In this document: one piece after another, positions 33,601 to 42,986 of the stretch
Layout: every line of letters begins with the position of its first letter
Numbering within the stretch: position 1 is the first letter of the stretch
Source: Pseudomonas sp. 31-12
GTDB lineage: Bacteria; Pseudomonadota; Gammaproteobacteria; Pseudomonadales; Pseudomonadaceae
Reading direction: 5' to 3'
Length of the DNA stretch: 64,000 bases
NCBI RefSeq assembly: GCF_003151075.1
Contig: NZ_CP029482.1
Location: 4,154,001 to 4,218,000, forward strand
The notes under the pieces: model-generated
Databases searched by the model: none
What the model saw: the letters and a program-made list of their open reading frames with translations, nothing else
What the model was told of the DNA's origin: nothing
Translations under genes and position numbers: made by a program

Positions 33601-35814
33601 ATGAAGTCTTCCGTTGCCATCCATACGGGTGCACTCAGCACCCTTGCCTGTGGTGTGAGCCTGCTCGCGCTCATGCCGACCTTTGCCTTGGCCGCGGGCA
33701 GTCCGCTCACCCAGGCGATCAACCGGCTCAACGCCGACACCCGACAAGAGCGTGAGGTGCGCTTGAGCGATCTGGGGATCGACGCACCGATCATCCTCGG
33801 CTCCACCGATGCCCGCCGCGAACTGTATCTGCCGGTGCCGGCAGGTGTTCCGCTGACGGATGCGACGTTGAATTTCGACGCCAGCTACCTCAATGGCGAA
33901 GGTGGCCGCAATACGCTGCTGCTGTCGCTGGACGGTTATCCGGTGCGCGCCGAAGGCCTCAGCGAACCTCAGGGTGACGCCAGCGCCACGCTGGGCGTGG
34001 ACAAAAAAGCACGGGACAGCGGCTCGGTGCGCCTGGGCATTGCCTGGTCGTCGATCGTGTCCCGTGTGCTGTGCGAAGACGAACGCGCCATCGGCAACGT
34101 CTTGCGCATCGAACCGGACACCCGCCTGACTTACAGCTACGACGCCAGCCAGTTGCGCGACGTCGGCGCAGCGTGGACGGCCTTGCCTGGCAAGCCGGGG
34201 ATCATGGTCGCGCCCGGCACCTTATCCGCTGAAAGCTACGATTCGGCATGGCGTCTGGGCGTGGCACTGGAGCGGATTGGCAAGCGCAGTCAAATCCTGC
34301 CCTTCCCTGCCGTACAAGACAGCGTCGACCTTAGCGGTCTACGCATTCCGGCCGAACTGCAAGGTATTCCAGCGTTCGCCAGCCTCAACGGCAAGGGTTC
34401 GCACACGTTGGCGAACCCGGCGGAGATTGGCGCATTGCTGGTATTGGGCCAGACGCCGAACGTCCAGGCGGATCTGGCGGTCAACGACCCGCAACTGCTC
34501 CAAGCGGTCAATGAATCCCTCGACGCGCTGCAGAGCCAGATCCAGGGCCTCGATGCCACGGCGGCCAACGCGTTCACGCAATGGCGTAAGACGCATATCA
34601 ACGCAGGCCTTGCCGCCGAGGGCTCTGACAATGTGCGCCTGGCCCTGGTGGGCACGCGTCCGGTCCTGATGATCGCGCCGCCGGCCACCGGCAAGGCGCT
34701 GGCCTTGTTCAGTACCGCCTGGAACAAACTGGCGCGCAGTCGCCAATTGACCATCAGCGAAGCACAGCTGCCCTTGAGCACCGACGGCCGTGTCGCCCTG
34801 TCGCGCCTGGGCGGCAATTCCGGCGTTATCGACGTGCTGGCCAAGTCTGACTGGAGCACGTCATTCCCTCTGGGCAGCGTGGCTTACGACGGGCGCTTGC
34901 CGGTGAAGGCTGTGGTCGACGTGTCTGCCGCGCCCGGCGCTTCGGACACCGCGCCGGTGGCCTCGCTGTTTCTCAATGATTACCTGATTGGCGCGCAGCA
35001 GCTGGTGGCCAACGGTGAAAAGCAACGCATCGAAGCGCGGATCCCGCGTTACGCCGTGGGCGCGACCAACGTGCTACGCGTGTCGTTCCAGCGTCAGCCA
35101 GTGAGTGATCGCTGCCTGGAAACGCCACAAGCCTTCCCGGTGTCGGTGCTGCCGACCAGCCACATCGTGCTGGAAAAAACCGCCTTGGGTAATGACTTCT
35201 CCGGCATGGCCGCGCGCTTTGCCGAGGACACGCAAATCCTGGTGCCGCGGGCCTACCTCGAGCATCCAGCGAGCAGCTTGCCGCAGGTGATTTCGGTCGC
35301 CGACGCCGCCGGTGTCTCGCCGCTGCGGGCGCAATTAAGGGTCGTCACTGACCCGAACGCCTCGGTCACGCAGGACAAGGCCTTCCTCGCCTTCGAGCTG
35401 CCGATCAAGGACAGCAAGGAGTCGGTACAGGTCGATGAGCAGGGACGCCTGCGTATCAATCACAAGGATCAGGTGTTGCTTGACGTGCATCCCCTCAACC
35501 ACCTGGCCTCGCTGCAAGTGGTGGATGCCGGCGGTCAGCACGGCATGGTCTATCGCGCGCTGGGCACCGACACACCACGCTTCGCCAAACAGATTCTGCT
35601 GACCCGCGGTGATGTGGCGATCCTGGGCGACAACGGCGCACTGACCACCTTCGACACTCAAGATCCAAGCGGCAGCCAATTGATCGACAACGAAGAACCC
35701 AAAGGCCTCGACGCCTGGCGGACACCGTCGCTGTTGTGGCTGATTCCGGGTGGCATCCTGTTGGTTCTCATCCTGTTGCTGGCTGGCCGCAACGCCCGTC
35801 GCAATCGCCAGTAA
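33601..35814 (+). CDS. BcsB-like periplasmic polysaccharide synthase subunit
   Basis: 737 aa. Signal peptide (MKSSVAIHTGALSTLACGVS..., cleavage near TFALA|AG), large periplasmic region with the BcsB cellulose-synthase-regulator layout: LPVPAGVPLTDATLNFDASY (carbohydrate-binding-like), an LFLNDYLIG module and a single C-terminal membrane helix (LWLIPGGILLVLILLLAG, about 710-730). In cellulose synthesis BcsB anchors to the membrane next to BcsA and guides the glucan through the periplasm. Here it accompanies an NfrB-type synthase instead of BcsA, 12 bases before that gene. The assignment to the BcsB family is moderately secure, its role with NfrB is inference. Confidence 0.78.
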   Translation: MKSSVAIHTGALSTLACGVSLLALMPTFALAAGSPLTQAINRLNADTRQEREVRLSDLGIDAPIILGSTDARRELYLPVPAGVPLTDATLNFDASYLNGEGGRNTLLLSLDGYPVRAEGLSEPQGDASATLGVDKKARDSGSVRLGIAWSSIVSRVLCEDERAIGNVLRIEPDTRLTYSYDASQLRDVGAAWTALPGKPGIMVAPGTLSAESYDSAWRLGVALERIGKRSQILPFPAVQDSVDLSGLRIPAELQGIPAFASLNGKGSHTLANPAEIGALLVLGQTPNVQADLAVNDPQLLQAVNESLDALQSQIQGLDATAANAFTQWRKTHINAGLAAEGSDNVRLALVGTRPVLMIAPPATGKALALFSTAWNKLARSRQLTISEAQLPLSTDGRVALSRLGGNSGVIDVLAKSDWSTSFPLGSVAYDGRLPVKAVVDVSAAPGASDTAPVASLFLNDYLIGAQQLVANGEKQRIEARIPRYAVGATNVLRVSFQRQPVSDRCLETPQAFPVSVLPTSHIVLEKTALGNDFSGMAARFAEDTQILVPRAYLEHPASSLPQVISVADAAGVSPLRAQLRVVTDPNASVTQDKAFLAFELPIKDSKESVQVDEQGRLRINHKDQVLLDVHPLNHLASLQVVDAGGQHGMVYRALGTDTPRFAKQILLTRGDVAILGDNGALTTFDTQDPSGSQLIDNEEPKGLDAWRTPSLLWLIPGGILLVLILLLAGRNARRNRQ

Positions 35815-35826
35815 CGGAACCCTTCG

Positions 35827-37941
35827 ATGACGTCGCTTTATTGGCCCTATTGGCTGGCCCACTACTACAGCTTCCTGGAGTTCTCGACCATCGCGGTCGC
35901 GGTGCTGATCCTGATCTCCAGCCTGGACGATCTGTTCATTGACCTGTGGTACTGGTCTCGCCGCCTGTTTCGCAAGTTCACCGCGGACCGAAAATACCGG
36001 CCGCTGACCGCCGAGCAGTTAATGGCCCGGGATGAACAGCCGCTGGCAATCATGGTCCCGGCCTGGCTGGAATATGACGTCATCGCGCCGATGATCGAAA
36101 ACATGGTGTCGACCCTCGATTACCAAAACTATGTGGTTTTCGTCGGCACCTACATCAACGACCAGCGCACCATCGATGAAGTCGAACGCATGCGGCGGCG
36201 CTACAAGCAGTTGCACCGCGTGGAAGTCCCGCATGCCGGGCCGACCTGCAAGGCCGACTGTCTGAACTGGGTGATCCAGGCGATTTTCCTGCACGAGAAA
36301 ACCCACGGCATGACCTTCGCCGGGGTGGTGCTGCACGACAGTGAAGACGTGCTGCACCCGATGGAATTGCGTCTGTTCAACTACTTGCTGCCGCGCAAGG
36401 ACATGATCCAGTTGCCCGTGGTGTCGCTGGAACGCAACTGGTACGAATGGGTGGCCGGCACCTACATGGACGAGTTCGCCGAATGGCACGGCAAGGACCT
36501 GGTGGTGCGTGAAAGCATGACCGACACGGTGCCGTCTGCCGGCGTTGGCACCTGTTTTTCACACCGCGCGTTGCGTGTGCTGGCCGGGGAAACCCAGAAC
36601 CAGCCGTTCAACACCGACAGCCTCACCGAGGACTACGACGTTGGCGCACGCCTGGCCAAGGTCGGCATGAACGCGATCTTCGTGCGCTTCCCGGTGCAGT
36701 TTCGCGTGCTGCGCAAATCCTGGTTTCGCAAGCCTTACGAATCGACGCTGAAGATGCCCTTGTGCGTGCGCGAGTTCTTTCCCGACACCTTCCGCACCGC
36801 GTTCCGCCAGAAAGCCCGCTGGACACTGGGCATCGGCCTGCAAGGCTGGGAGCAAATGGGCTGGAACGGTTCGCTGGCCAACCGGTATCTGCTGTTTCGT
36901 GACCGCAAAGGCGTGGTGACGGCGTTCGTCAGCATCATCGCCTACGTGATTCTGGTACAGCTGCTGGGCCTGATCATCCTGCGCCAGAGCGGCCTGTGGG
37001 ACGTGAGTTTCCCCACGCCATTCGAAACCAACGGTTTCATCAAATACTTGCTGCTGGCCAACGGTGTCGCGCTGGCCTGGCGCATCGCCCACCGCTGCTA
37101 TTTCACCACCGTGCTGTACGGTTGGCAGCACGGTTTGCTGTCGATCCCGCGCATGGTCGTGGGCAACTTCGTCAACTTCATGGCTGCGTCACGGGCCTGG
37201 CGGATGTTCCTGGTCGGCAAGGTCATGAACCGCAAACTGGTGTGGGACAAGACCATGCACGACTTCCCCTCCACCGACCTGGTCGCTGCCGCACCGCGCA
37301 AGCTGGGCAGCGTGTTGCTGTCCTGGCAGGCGATCAACGAAACCGACCTGCAAAACGCCCTCGCCGAACAGAAAACCCGTCACATGCCATTGGGGCGGAT
37401 CTTGCTCAGCAATGGCTGGCTGGACGACGAGACGCTGGCCGAAGCCATCGCTTTCCAGAATGACCTGCCGCGGGTGTTCGATGTGGCCCATAAGGCGCAG
37501 ACGTCGACTCTTACCCTGGACGATGAATTCGCCCTGCGCTGGCGTGTGGTGCCGGTAGGTTTGAATGCCGACGGCCGAGCACAACTGGCCGTGGCCAGTC
37601 CGTTGCCGGCCGAAGGTCTGCAACAAGTCAGTGAGGTGCTGGGCAGCGAGCCGGTGCAACTGATCGCCCGTGAAAGCGAAATTGTCGCGCAGTTGCGCCT
37701 GATGAACGTGCGCGAAGGCCAATCCGTACCGGATGCCCGCGCGCCACTGCTGGGTGATCTGTTGATCGAAATGGGCCTGCTGGATCGCGACGTGTTCAAC
37801 CGCACCATGCTGCAGTACCGCCCGCAGCGTCACGGACGCATCGGCGACTATCTGGTCGACAGCGGCGTGCTGCCCCGCGCCACCATCGAAAAGGCCGTGG
37901 CACGTCAGCACAGCCACTACCCTGCGGAGCTACCGGCATGA
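35827..37941 (+). CDS. nfrB: NfrB-like family 2 glycosyltransferase with MshEN-type c-di-GMP domain
   Basis: 704 aa. TM helix about 13-32, then a GT2 domain with VPAWLEYDVI, the DxD-region HDSED (about 170), SLTEDYDVG (TED) and RQKARW (about 325; Q/RxxRW), followed by several helices (FVSIIAYVILVQLLGLIIL, LLLANGVALAW). C-terminal third (about 490-704) contains four MshEN-style repeats: KLGSVLLSWQAINETDLQNA, PLGRILLSNGWLDDETLAEA, LLGDLLIEMGLLDRDVFN and RIGDYLVDSGVLPRATIEKA. NfrB of E. coli makes the N4 phage receptor glycan under c-di-GMP control through such a domain. Synthase activity is inferred; substrate is probably UDP-ManNAc from WecB. Confidence 0.88.
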   Translation: MTSLYWPYWLAHYYSFLEFSTIAVAVLILISSLDDLFIDLWYWSRRLFRKFTADRKYRPLTAEQLMARDEQPLAIMVPAWLEYDVIAPMIENMVSTLDYQNYVVFVGTYINDQRTIDEVERMRRRYKQLHRVEVPHAGPTCKADCLNWVIQAIFLHEKTHGMTFAGVVLHDSEDVLHPMELRLFNYLLPRKDMIQLPVVSLERNWYEWVAGTYMDEFAEWHGKDLVVRESMTDTVPSAGVGTCFSHRALRVLAGETQNQPFNTDSLTEDYDVGARLAKVGMNAIFVRFPVQFRVLRKSWFRKPYESTLKMPLCVREFFPDTFRTAFRQKARWTLGIGLQGWEQMGWNGSLANRYLLFRDRKGVVTAFVSIIAYVILVQLLGLIILRQSGLWDVSFPTPFETNGFIKYLLLANGVALAWRIAHRCYFTTVLYGWQHGLLSIPRMVVGNFVNFMAASRAWRMFLVGKVMNRKLVWDKTMHDFPSTDLVAAAPRKLGSVLLSWQAINETDLQNALAEQKTRHMPLGRILLSNGWLDDETLAEAIAFQNDLPRVFDVAHKAQTSTLTLDDEFALRWRVVPVGLNADGRAQLAVASPLPAEGLQQVSEVLGSEPVQLIARESEIVAQLRLMNVREGQSVPDARAPLLGDLLIEMGLLDRDVFNRTMLQYRPQRHGRIGDYLVDSGVLPRATIEKAVARQHSHYPAELPA

Positions 37942-40481
37942 ATCGCCCCTTGCTGACCCTCATGGCTACGGGGCTGAGCCTGATACCTGCGCTGGTTCAT
38001 GCCCAAACGCTGCCATTGCCGTTGACCGGCCCGGCCTATGTCACCGCCAACGAGGCCTACAGCGCCTACGAGCGCAAAGACTACGACCTGGCCATCGCCA
38101 AGGCCCGCGAAGCGTTGCGTCAGCGCGCCGACATCACCCGTTTGAACACGCTGATCGTGCTGGCGCAACGGGACAAGGATCTGCGTGATCATCCCAAACG
38201 CTACTCACCGTCACGTCAGGCGCCGGGTTTCGGCGCCGCGGCCCAGGCCTTCAAAGCCTATGATCGCGATGATTTCGGCGCTGCGGCACAGGCGTCGCGC
38301 AAAGCCATCGCTCAAGCACCCAAGCGCATGGATTATCGACTGCTGCTGATCGAGTCGTTGCAGCGTCAACAACATCTTCAAGAAGCGGATCAGGCCACCA
38401 CTCAGGCACTGGCCGTGTTCCCGGACGACGATACGTTGCTGATGCGCCGCGAAGCGATTCGCCGACAATTGGCGGCGCCGCTGGCCGTCCAAGGTTATCG
38501 CGCCCTGGAGCAAGGCCAAGTGCCGTTGGCCGTGGATCAGGCCCGGAAAGCCGTCGCCTGGGCACCGGAAATCGGCGCCAATCAGCAACTGCTGATCAGC
38601 GCCCTGCTCGCGGCCAAGGATTACCGAGGGGCCGAGCTGGCCGCCTCCGGCGCACTGGCTCAGGACGATGGCGAAATCGCACCGTGGATTCTGCGCAGCT
38701 ACGCCCTTGATCGTCAGGGCAAAACAGCGGCGGCCCAGGCTGACCTGAACCAGGCTCTGGCTATCGAGGGTCTGCTGGAAACGGAAACCCGTGACATTCG
38801 TTTCTTCGCCGCCGACGCCGCGCTGGCCCATGGCGAGCCTCAGCGGGCGCTCGATCAGTTGCAACCGTTGGCCGACGACGAAGGCGGCGAAGTGGCCCTT
38901 CGACGCACGGCCGCCAGAATGGCGCTGCGACAGAAGAACAACGGCTTGAACGCTGTTGCCCAGTTCCCGGCCCCGGCCTTGAACTGTCAGGAAACGGCAT
39001 TTGGCCTGGTCTGCGATATCTGGCCGGGCAACCAGCGCGACGGCGGAACCGACAAGGCCGGCCAGGCCTACGCCGCACTCGCCAGCAAGGACCCCGCCTC
39101 AGCCGTCGTCCTGGCGAATGAAGCCATTGCCCGTGCGCCGCAGAATCCGGCGTATCGGCGGTTGCTCGTCAGCGCCCTGAGTGACCAGAAACGAGTGCTC
39201 GAAGCCATTGCGGCAGCCAGTGAGGGCCTCAAGTTCACAGGCGATGACGCGCGGCTGCTGGCCCAACGCGGTCGTCTGCGCCAGCAATCGGGTGACGACG
39301 CCGGGGCTCGCGAGGACTTTACCCAGGCCTTGGCGCTGGGCAGCCTGCCTGCTTATGAAGAAGCCAGTTTGTACAGCGCCATCGGCCAGCGTCGAACTGC
39401 ACGCGAACGGCTGCAACAAGCGCGGGACACGGGCGAACTGGAATCGATGAGCGACCTGCAAATCGCTTACTTGTCGGTCCAGGCTGGCGACGATGACGGC
39501 GCCAACGTGTCGTTCCGCAAGGCCGACGCCGACACCCGACTCACGCCGACCGCCACTCAGGATGCGGCCTACAACGCGATGCGGGTCAGCGAGGACGAGC
39601 AAGCCGTCAGCTACTTCAAGCGCGTCATCGACGCCAATAATGCCGGTGAACTGGACCTGTCCCCGCAGCAGCTGTTCGACACCCGTCGCGCCGTGGCCGA
39701 TGTCTCGCGCACCTGGGGTTTGACCAACACCACCAGTTATCGCGGCAACAGCACCAGCAGCGGCCTGAGCTCAGCGCCGAGCGGCGGCAATAGCAGCAAT
39801 GACAGCCTGCAAAACAGCACCGAACTGTCCTGGCGTCCGTTGGGTTATCGCAACGCACGGTTTGTCGAACTCTACGGACGCGTCACCGACACGCTGTGGA
39901 GCAAGAACAGTGATTCGGACACCGGTTTCGATGCACTGCAAGGTGCCGTGGGTGTACGGGTCAAACCCTTTACGTCGCTGAACGTGATGGCCGCCGTCGA
40001 GCGCACATTCCCCTTGGGATCGTCGGACGTCGACGGTGACTGGCTGCTGCGTCTGGGCTATGGCGCAAGCGTCGGGACCGATCTGCGGGTCGATGCCTCC
40101 AGCTGGTGGACTTCGCAGTTGTTCGCTGAAGCCGGACATTACGTCAACGATTCGCGTGACTATTTCAACAGCGAATGGCAGGTCGGCCGCAGCTATGCCA
40201 TCGGTGGCGCAGGCTCGCGCTGGGTGACGTTCCCCCATGTGGTGGCCGCGTTCGATTACGACTCGAAGATGAACAGCGGCACCGACGCCGACGGCAAGTC
40301 GGACTCATCGTCCGGCAAAGCCGGCGGCATCGGTGTCGGCAACAACGTGCGCTACTGGTTCCGCGAAGACGCGTACAACGCGCCCCGCTCCTATGTCGAC
40401 TTCTCCCTGCAGTACCGCGTCAAGGTGCTGGGCGATGATCGCGCTCAAGGTGTCTTCGGTCGCCTGACTTATTCCTATTGA
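37938..40481 (+). CDS. nfrA: NfrA-like outer-membrane TPR/beta-barrel protein (phage N4 adsorption protein A family)
   Basis: 847 aa. Signal peptide MNRPLLTLMATGLSLIPALV, many TPR helices about 35-570 (AYSAYERKDYDLAIAKAREA, YRALEQGQVPLAVDQARKAV, ALASKDPASAVVLANEAI), a Ser/Gly-rich linker, and the N4-adsorption-protein-A C-terminal domain from about 620 (LSWRPLGYRNARFVELYGRV, LRLGYGASVG, VGNNVRYWFREDAYNAPRSY, GRLTYSY end with aromatic terminal residue typical of outer-membrane barrels). Probably the exit pore and scaffold for the polymer. Starts within the stop of nfrB (ATGA). Confidence 0.88.
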   Translation: MNRPLLTLMATGLSLIPALVHAQTLPLPLTGPAYVTANEAYSAYERKDYDLAIAKAREALRQRADITRLNTLIVLAQRDKDLRDHPKRYSPSRQAPGFGAAAQAFKAYDRDDFGAAAQASRKAIAQAPKRMDYRLLLIESLQRQQHLQEADQATTQALAVFPDDDTLLMRREAIRRQLAAPLAVQGYRALEQGQVPLAVDQARKAVAWAPEIGANQQLLISALLAAKDYRGAELAASGALAQDDGEIAPWILRSYALDRQGKTAAAQADLNQALAIEGLLETETRDIRFFAADAALAHGEPQRALDQLQPLADDEGGEVALRRTAARMALRQKNNGLNAVAQFPAPALNCQETAFGLVCDIWPGNQRDGGTDKAGQAYAALASKDPASAVVLANEAIARAPQNPAYRRLLVSALSDQKRVLEAIAAASEGLKFTGDDARLLAQRGRLRQQSGDDAGAREDFTQALALGSLPAYEEASLYSAIGQRRTARERLQQARDTGELESMSDLQIAYLSVQAGDDDGANVSFRKADADTRLTPTATQDAAYNAMRVSEDEQAVSYFKRVIDANNAGELDLSPQQLFDTRRAVADVSRTWGLTNTTSYRGNSTSSGLSSAPSGGNSSNDSLQNSTELSWRPLGYRNARFVELYGRVTDTLWSKNSDSDTGFDALQGAVGVRVKPFTSLNVMAAVERTFPLGSSDVDGDWLLRLGYGASVGTDLRVDASSWWTSQLFAEAGHYVNDSRDYFNSEWQVGRSYAIGGAGSRWVTFPHVVAAFDYDSKMNSGTDADGKSDSSSGKAGGIGVGNNVRYWFREDAYNAPRSYVDFSLQYRVKVLGDDRAQGVFGRLTYSY

Positions 40482-40489
40482 GGACTTGC

Positions 40490-41143
40490 ATGAACATTCG
40501 ATTCTGTTTGTGGTTGGGACTTGGCCTGATCCCGATGGGGGCAAACGCCGCCCCTGAAATTGCCCAGTTGTACGCGCCAAAACTGCCCGAGGGTTCCGCG
40601 TGGGTTCGGGTGGTCAATCCCTCCGACACCGCCATGCAGGTCCAGGTGGGCCAGGGCGCGAGTTTCGCCCTTTCGACCCAGTCGACGGTCGCCAGTCCTT
40701 TTCAGGTCGTGGACTCGCGACAGCCGCTGCAAGTGACCGTCAACGGTCGCGAAATAAAAGGCCTGAGCGCACCGAAAAGTGCGTGGGTCACGCTTATTCT
40801 CGACAGTGACCCGGCACAGGCACCTCGCCTGGTCATCGACCCACCGCTGCGCGGCAAAGACCTGCGCGCCGAACTCAACCTGTACAACCTGGCCAACGGT
40901 TGCGAAAAGGCCGGGGTGAAACTGGCCAACCATGCCCCTGTGTTCAATCAGGTGCCGTTCAACGGCCAGGCCCAGCGCACGATCAACCCGGTGCAAGCGA
41001 CACTGGTTGCCAGTTGCGAGCAGAACAGCAGCCTGCCGTTCAAGCTGGCGCCCTTCAAGGCCGGCGATCGTTACAGCCTGTTCCTGGTCGGCTCCCGGCA
41101 GGCTCCACGCCTGATCGGCCTTGTCGACCAGACCGCGCCATGA
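40490..41143 (+). CDS. AlgF-like periplasmic protein
   Basis: 217 aa. Signal peptide MNIRFCLWLGLGLIPMGANA, then LYAPKLPEGSAWVRVVNPS, the typical opening of AlgF (LYxPxxPxGSAFVRVxN), and a beta-sandwich rest (SLFLVGSRQAPRLIGLVD). AlgF assists O-acetylation of alginate in the periplasm, linking the inner-membrane acetyl donor to the acetyltransferase. ATG 40490 is chosen over TTG 40478 because the signal peptide begins there and GAGGAC lies seven bases upstream. Overlaps the next gene by ATGA. Confidence 0.6.
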   Translation: MNIRFCLWLGLGLIPMGANAAPEIAQLYAPKLPEGSAWVRVVNPSDTAMQVQVGQGASFALSTQSTVASPFQVVDSRQPLQVTVNGREIKGLSAPKSAWVTLILDSDPAQAPRLVIDPPLRGKDLRAELNLYNLANGCEKAGVKLANHAPVFNQVPFNGQAQRTINPVQATLVASCEQNSSLPFKLAPFKAGDRYSLFLVGSRQAPRLIGLVDQTAP

Positions 41144-42114
41144 CCTTTCAATTGAAATCTCGCTTGCCGGTTCCCGCCATTATTGCCAGTTTGTTATTGA
41201 GCCTGTCGGGCTCCGGTGTTGAAGCGGCCTCGGCGGTCATTACCGGGGAAGGTGGCTGGCTGTTCCCGGCCTGGGAAAGCCTGAACAAGGTCGACAACCC
41301 CGGCACGGCCCGCAACATTGCGCTGGTGAAACAACTCCAGCAGAACCTTGCCCGGGAACACATCAGTCTGGTCGTATTGGTGGTGCCGATGAAAGCGCCG
41401 TTTTATGCCGCGCGTCTGCCCGCCAATCAGCCCTTGAGCCCGACCGTGATGCAGCGCTACGAGCACTTGCAGAGCGACCTGAGCCAGGCAGGCCTGACCA
41501 CGCTGAACATCAAGCCTGTCCTGCAACGCACCGAACACGGCAAACAGACCGCGTTTTACCGCGCCGACTACCACTGGACAGCCTGGAGTGCGGAAAACAC
41601 CGCTGACGCCACGGCGCAACTGATTACCGAGCGTTACCGCCTGCAAGGCGAACCCGGCGGTGGCGCTGCGCTGGGCGAGTGGTTTGACCGTCGCGCGTTC
41701 GGTGATCTGGCGAGCAATTTCCTGCCGGCGATCAAGCGCAAATCGATTGGTCGCGACATTTACACCGTTCGCCATCAGGCCCAGAACGACTTGCTGATCG
41801 ATGACGCACCGGCACCGGTCCAGGTGATCGGCAACAGCTTCGTCCAGCCTTACCTGGGCTTTACGCAAAAGCTTTCCAATGCCCTGGACCGTCCCGTCGC
41901 GCTGACCTGGAACCCTGGCGATGTCGGCCCATGGGCTACGCTGCTGCAATACCTGGAGTCTGCGGATTTCGCCCAACACAAACCGCAAGTGATCGTCTGG
42001 CAATTCAACGAGGGCCAATTCCACCTCGGCCCCGATGCCGCAGCTAACTGGAACGCCAAAGGCGTCACCTCGCTGAGCCAATGGCATCAGCGCATCAATA
42101 AGGCTCTTCCGTGA
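41140..42114 (+). CDS. AlgJ/AlgX-like SGNH O-acetyltransferase
   Basis: 324 aa. N-terminal signal/anchor (IIASLLLSLSGSGVEAASA), then GEGGWLFPAWES and the SGNH-like core: Asp-His catalytic motif DYHWTAWSA (about 143, as in AlgJ/AlgX DTHWT) and nucleophile segment VIGNSFVQPY (about 230, AlgX LIGDSF-like), plus VIVWQFNEGQF near 290. Such enzymes add acetyl groups to secreted polysaccharides. No MBOAT (AlgI-type) acetyl donor is in this operon. Start overlaps the stop of the AlgF-like gene. Confidence 0.65.
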   Translation: MTFQLKSRLPVPAIIASLLLSLSGSGVEAASAVITGEGGWLFPAWESLNKVDNPGTARNIALVKQLQQNLAREHISLVVLVVPMKAPFYAARLPANQPLSPTVMQRYEHLQSDLSQAGLTTLNIKPVLQRTEHGKQTAFYRADYHWTAWSAENTADATAQLITERYRLQGEPGGGAALGEWFDRRAFGDLASNFLPAIKRKSIGRDIYTVRHQAQNDLLIDDAPAPVQVIGNSFVQPYLGFTQKLSNALDRPVALTWNPGDVGPWATLLQYLESADFAQHKPQVIVWQFNEGQFHLGPDAAANWNAKGVTSLSQWHQRINKALP

Positions 42115-42974
42115 ACATTCTTGGTTACACCGCCAGTCGCGCGACCGTTGCGGGTCTGTTGTTTGCCGCCATTCTCGGCACCGGGACTGGCGTGCTCTAC
42201 GTGACGGACAAAAAGGCCCAGACTCCAGGAATCGTCGGCATCGTCTGGCAGCCGGACAACAAGACCGTCGGCATCAACGGCCATTGGGAAAAACTGGGGG
42301 CCCGTGAGCTGCTGGTGCAGTGGACCGTCGTCGACGATCAGGCATTCGTTGCCGGGACCGGCCTGCCCAGCGTACCGGTTCTGCCCGATTGGGCACGCAT
42401 TGCCAAGGCCCCTTGGGCGCAAGACGTCATCCTCGGACTGGCCGGCTATTTCAGCGAAAACCGCTCACGGGACAACATCGAGCAACTGGCGGCAGTCTCG
42501 GAACGCATCGCCAAATTGCCGACGCCCTTGCACGTCACCGGCTGGTATTTCCCCGCCGAAGTCGACCCCAGCTGGACCCGCGCCAAAGAGCTGCCCGCCC
42601 TGCTGGCCAAGTTACCGCGACCGTTGTGGATCAGCGTGTATGACGGCGCCAACATCGGCCCTGTCGCCACGGCCGAATGGCTCAAGCAGTGGCTGCCGAA
42701 TGACATTGGCGTGTTCTTCCAGGACGGCGTCGGTGTCTACGCCCGCACCGCGCCGGTCGCCAGGACCTACGCCGACGCCTTGCGCCAGCGTCTGGGCAAA
42801 GACCGGGTGCGCATCATCGTCGAAGCCTTCCGGCCCAACTTCGGTGGTGGATTCCGCTCCGCCACCGCCGCCGAGCTCAAGCCGCAATTGGCGGCCTATG
42901 ACGGTTATCCGCTGTACCTGTTCGACGGACCGCACTACGTGACGCCTGAACTGGTGGAGCAACTGGCGCGATAA
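42111..42974 (+). CDS. DUF4434-like barrel protein, probable polysaccharide-processing glycosidase
   Basis: 287 aa. Membrane anchor or signal (TVAGLLFAAILGTGTGVLYV), then a (beta/alpha)-barrel-like domain: GIVWQPDNKTVGINGHWEKL, LHVTGWYFPAEVDPSW, PLWISVYDGANIGPVATAEW, GVFFQDGVGVY, IIVEAFRP and YPLYLFDGPHYV. DUF4434-type proteins occur with extracellular polysaccharide operons and resemble glycoside hydrolases; the acidic residues E in FPAEVDP and D in VFFQDGVG could be catalytic. Last gene of the operon, starting inside the previous stop. Role is inference. Confidence 0.5.
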   Translation: MNILGYTASRATVAGLLFAAILGTGTGVLYVTDKKAQTPGIVGIVWQPDNKTVGINGHWEKLGARELLVQWTVVDDQAFVAGTGLPSVPVLPDWARIAKAPWAQDVILGLAGYFSENRSRDNIEQLAAVSERIAKLPTPLHVTGWYFPAEVDPSWTRAKELPALLAKLPRPLWISVYDGANIGPVATAEWLKQWLPNDIGVFFQDGVGVYARTAPVARTYADALRQRLGKDRVRIIVEAFRPNFGGGFRSATAAELKPQLAAYDGYPLYLFDGPHYVTPELVEQLAR

Positions 42975-42986
42975 CGTCAGGCCGGG

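Noticed and set aside
37189..37917. Open minus-strand frames inside the nfrB gene and similar long shadows in other high-GC genes
   Set aside because: Expected in GC-rich coding DNA; no start signals or family motifs, and the plus-strand proteins are clearly real.
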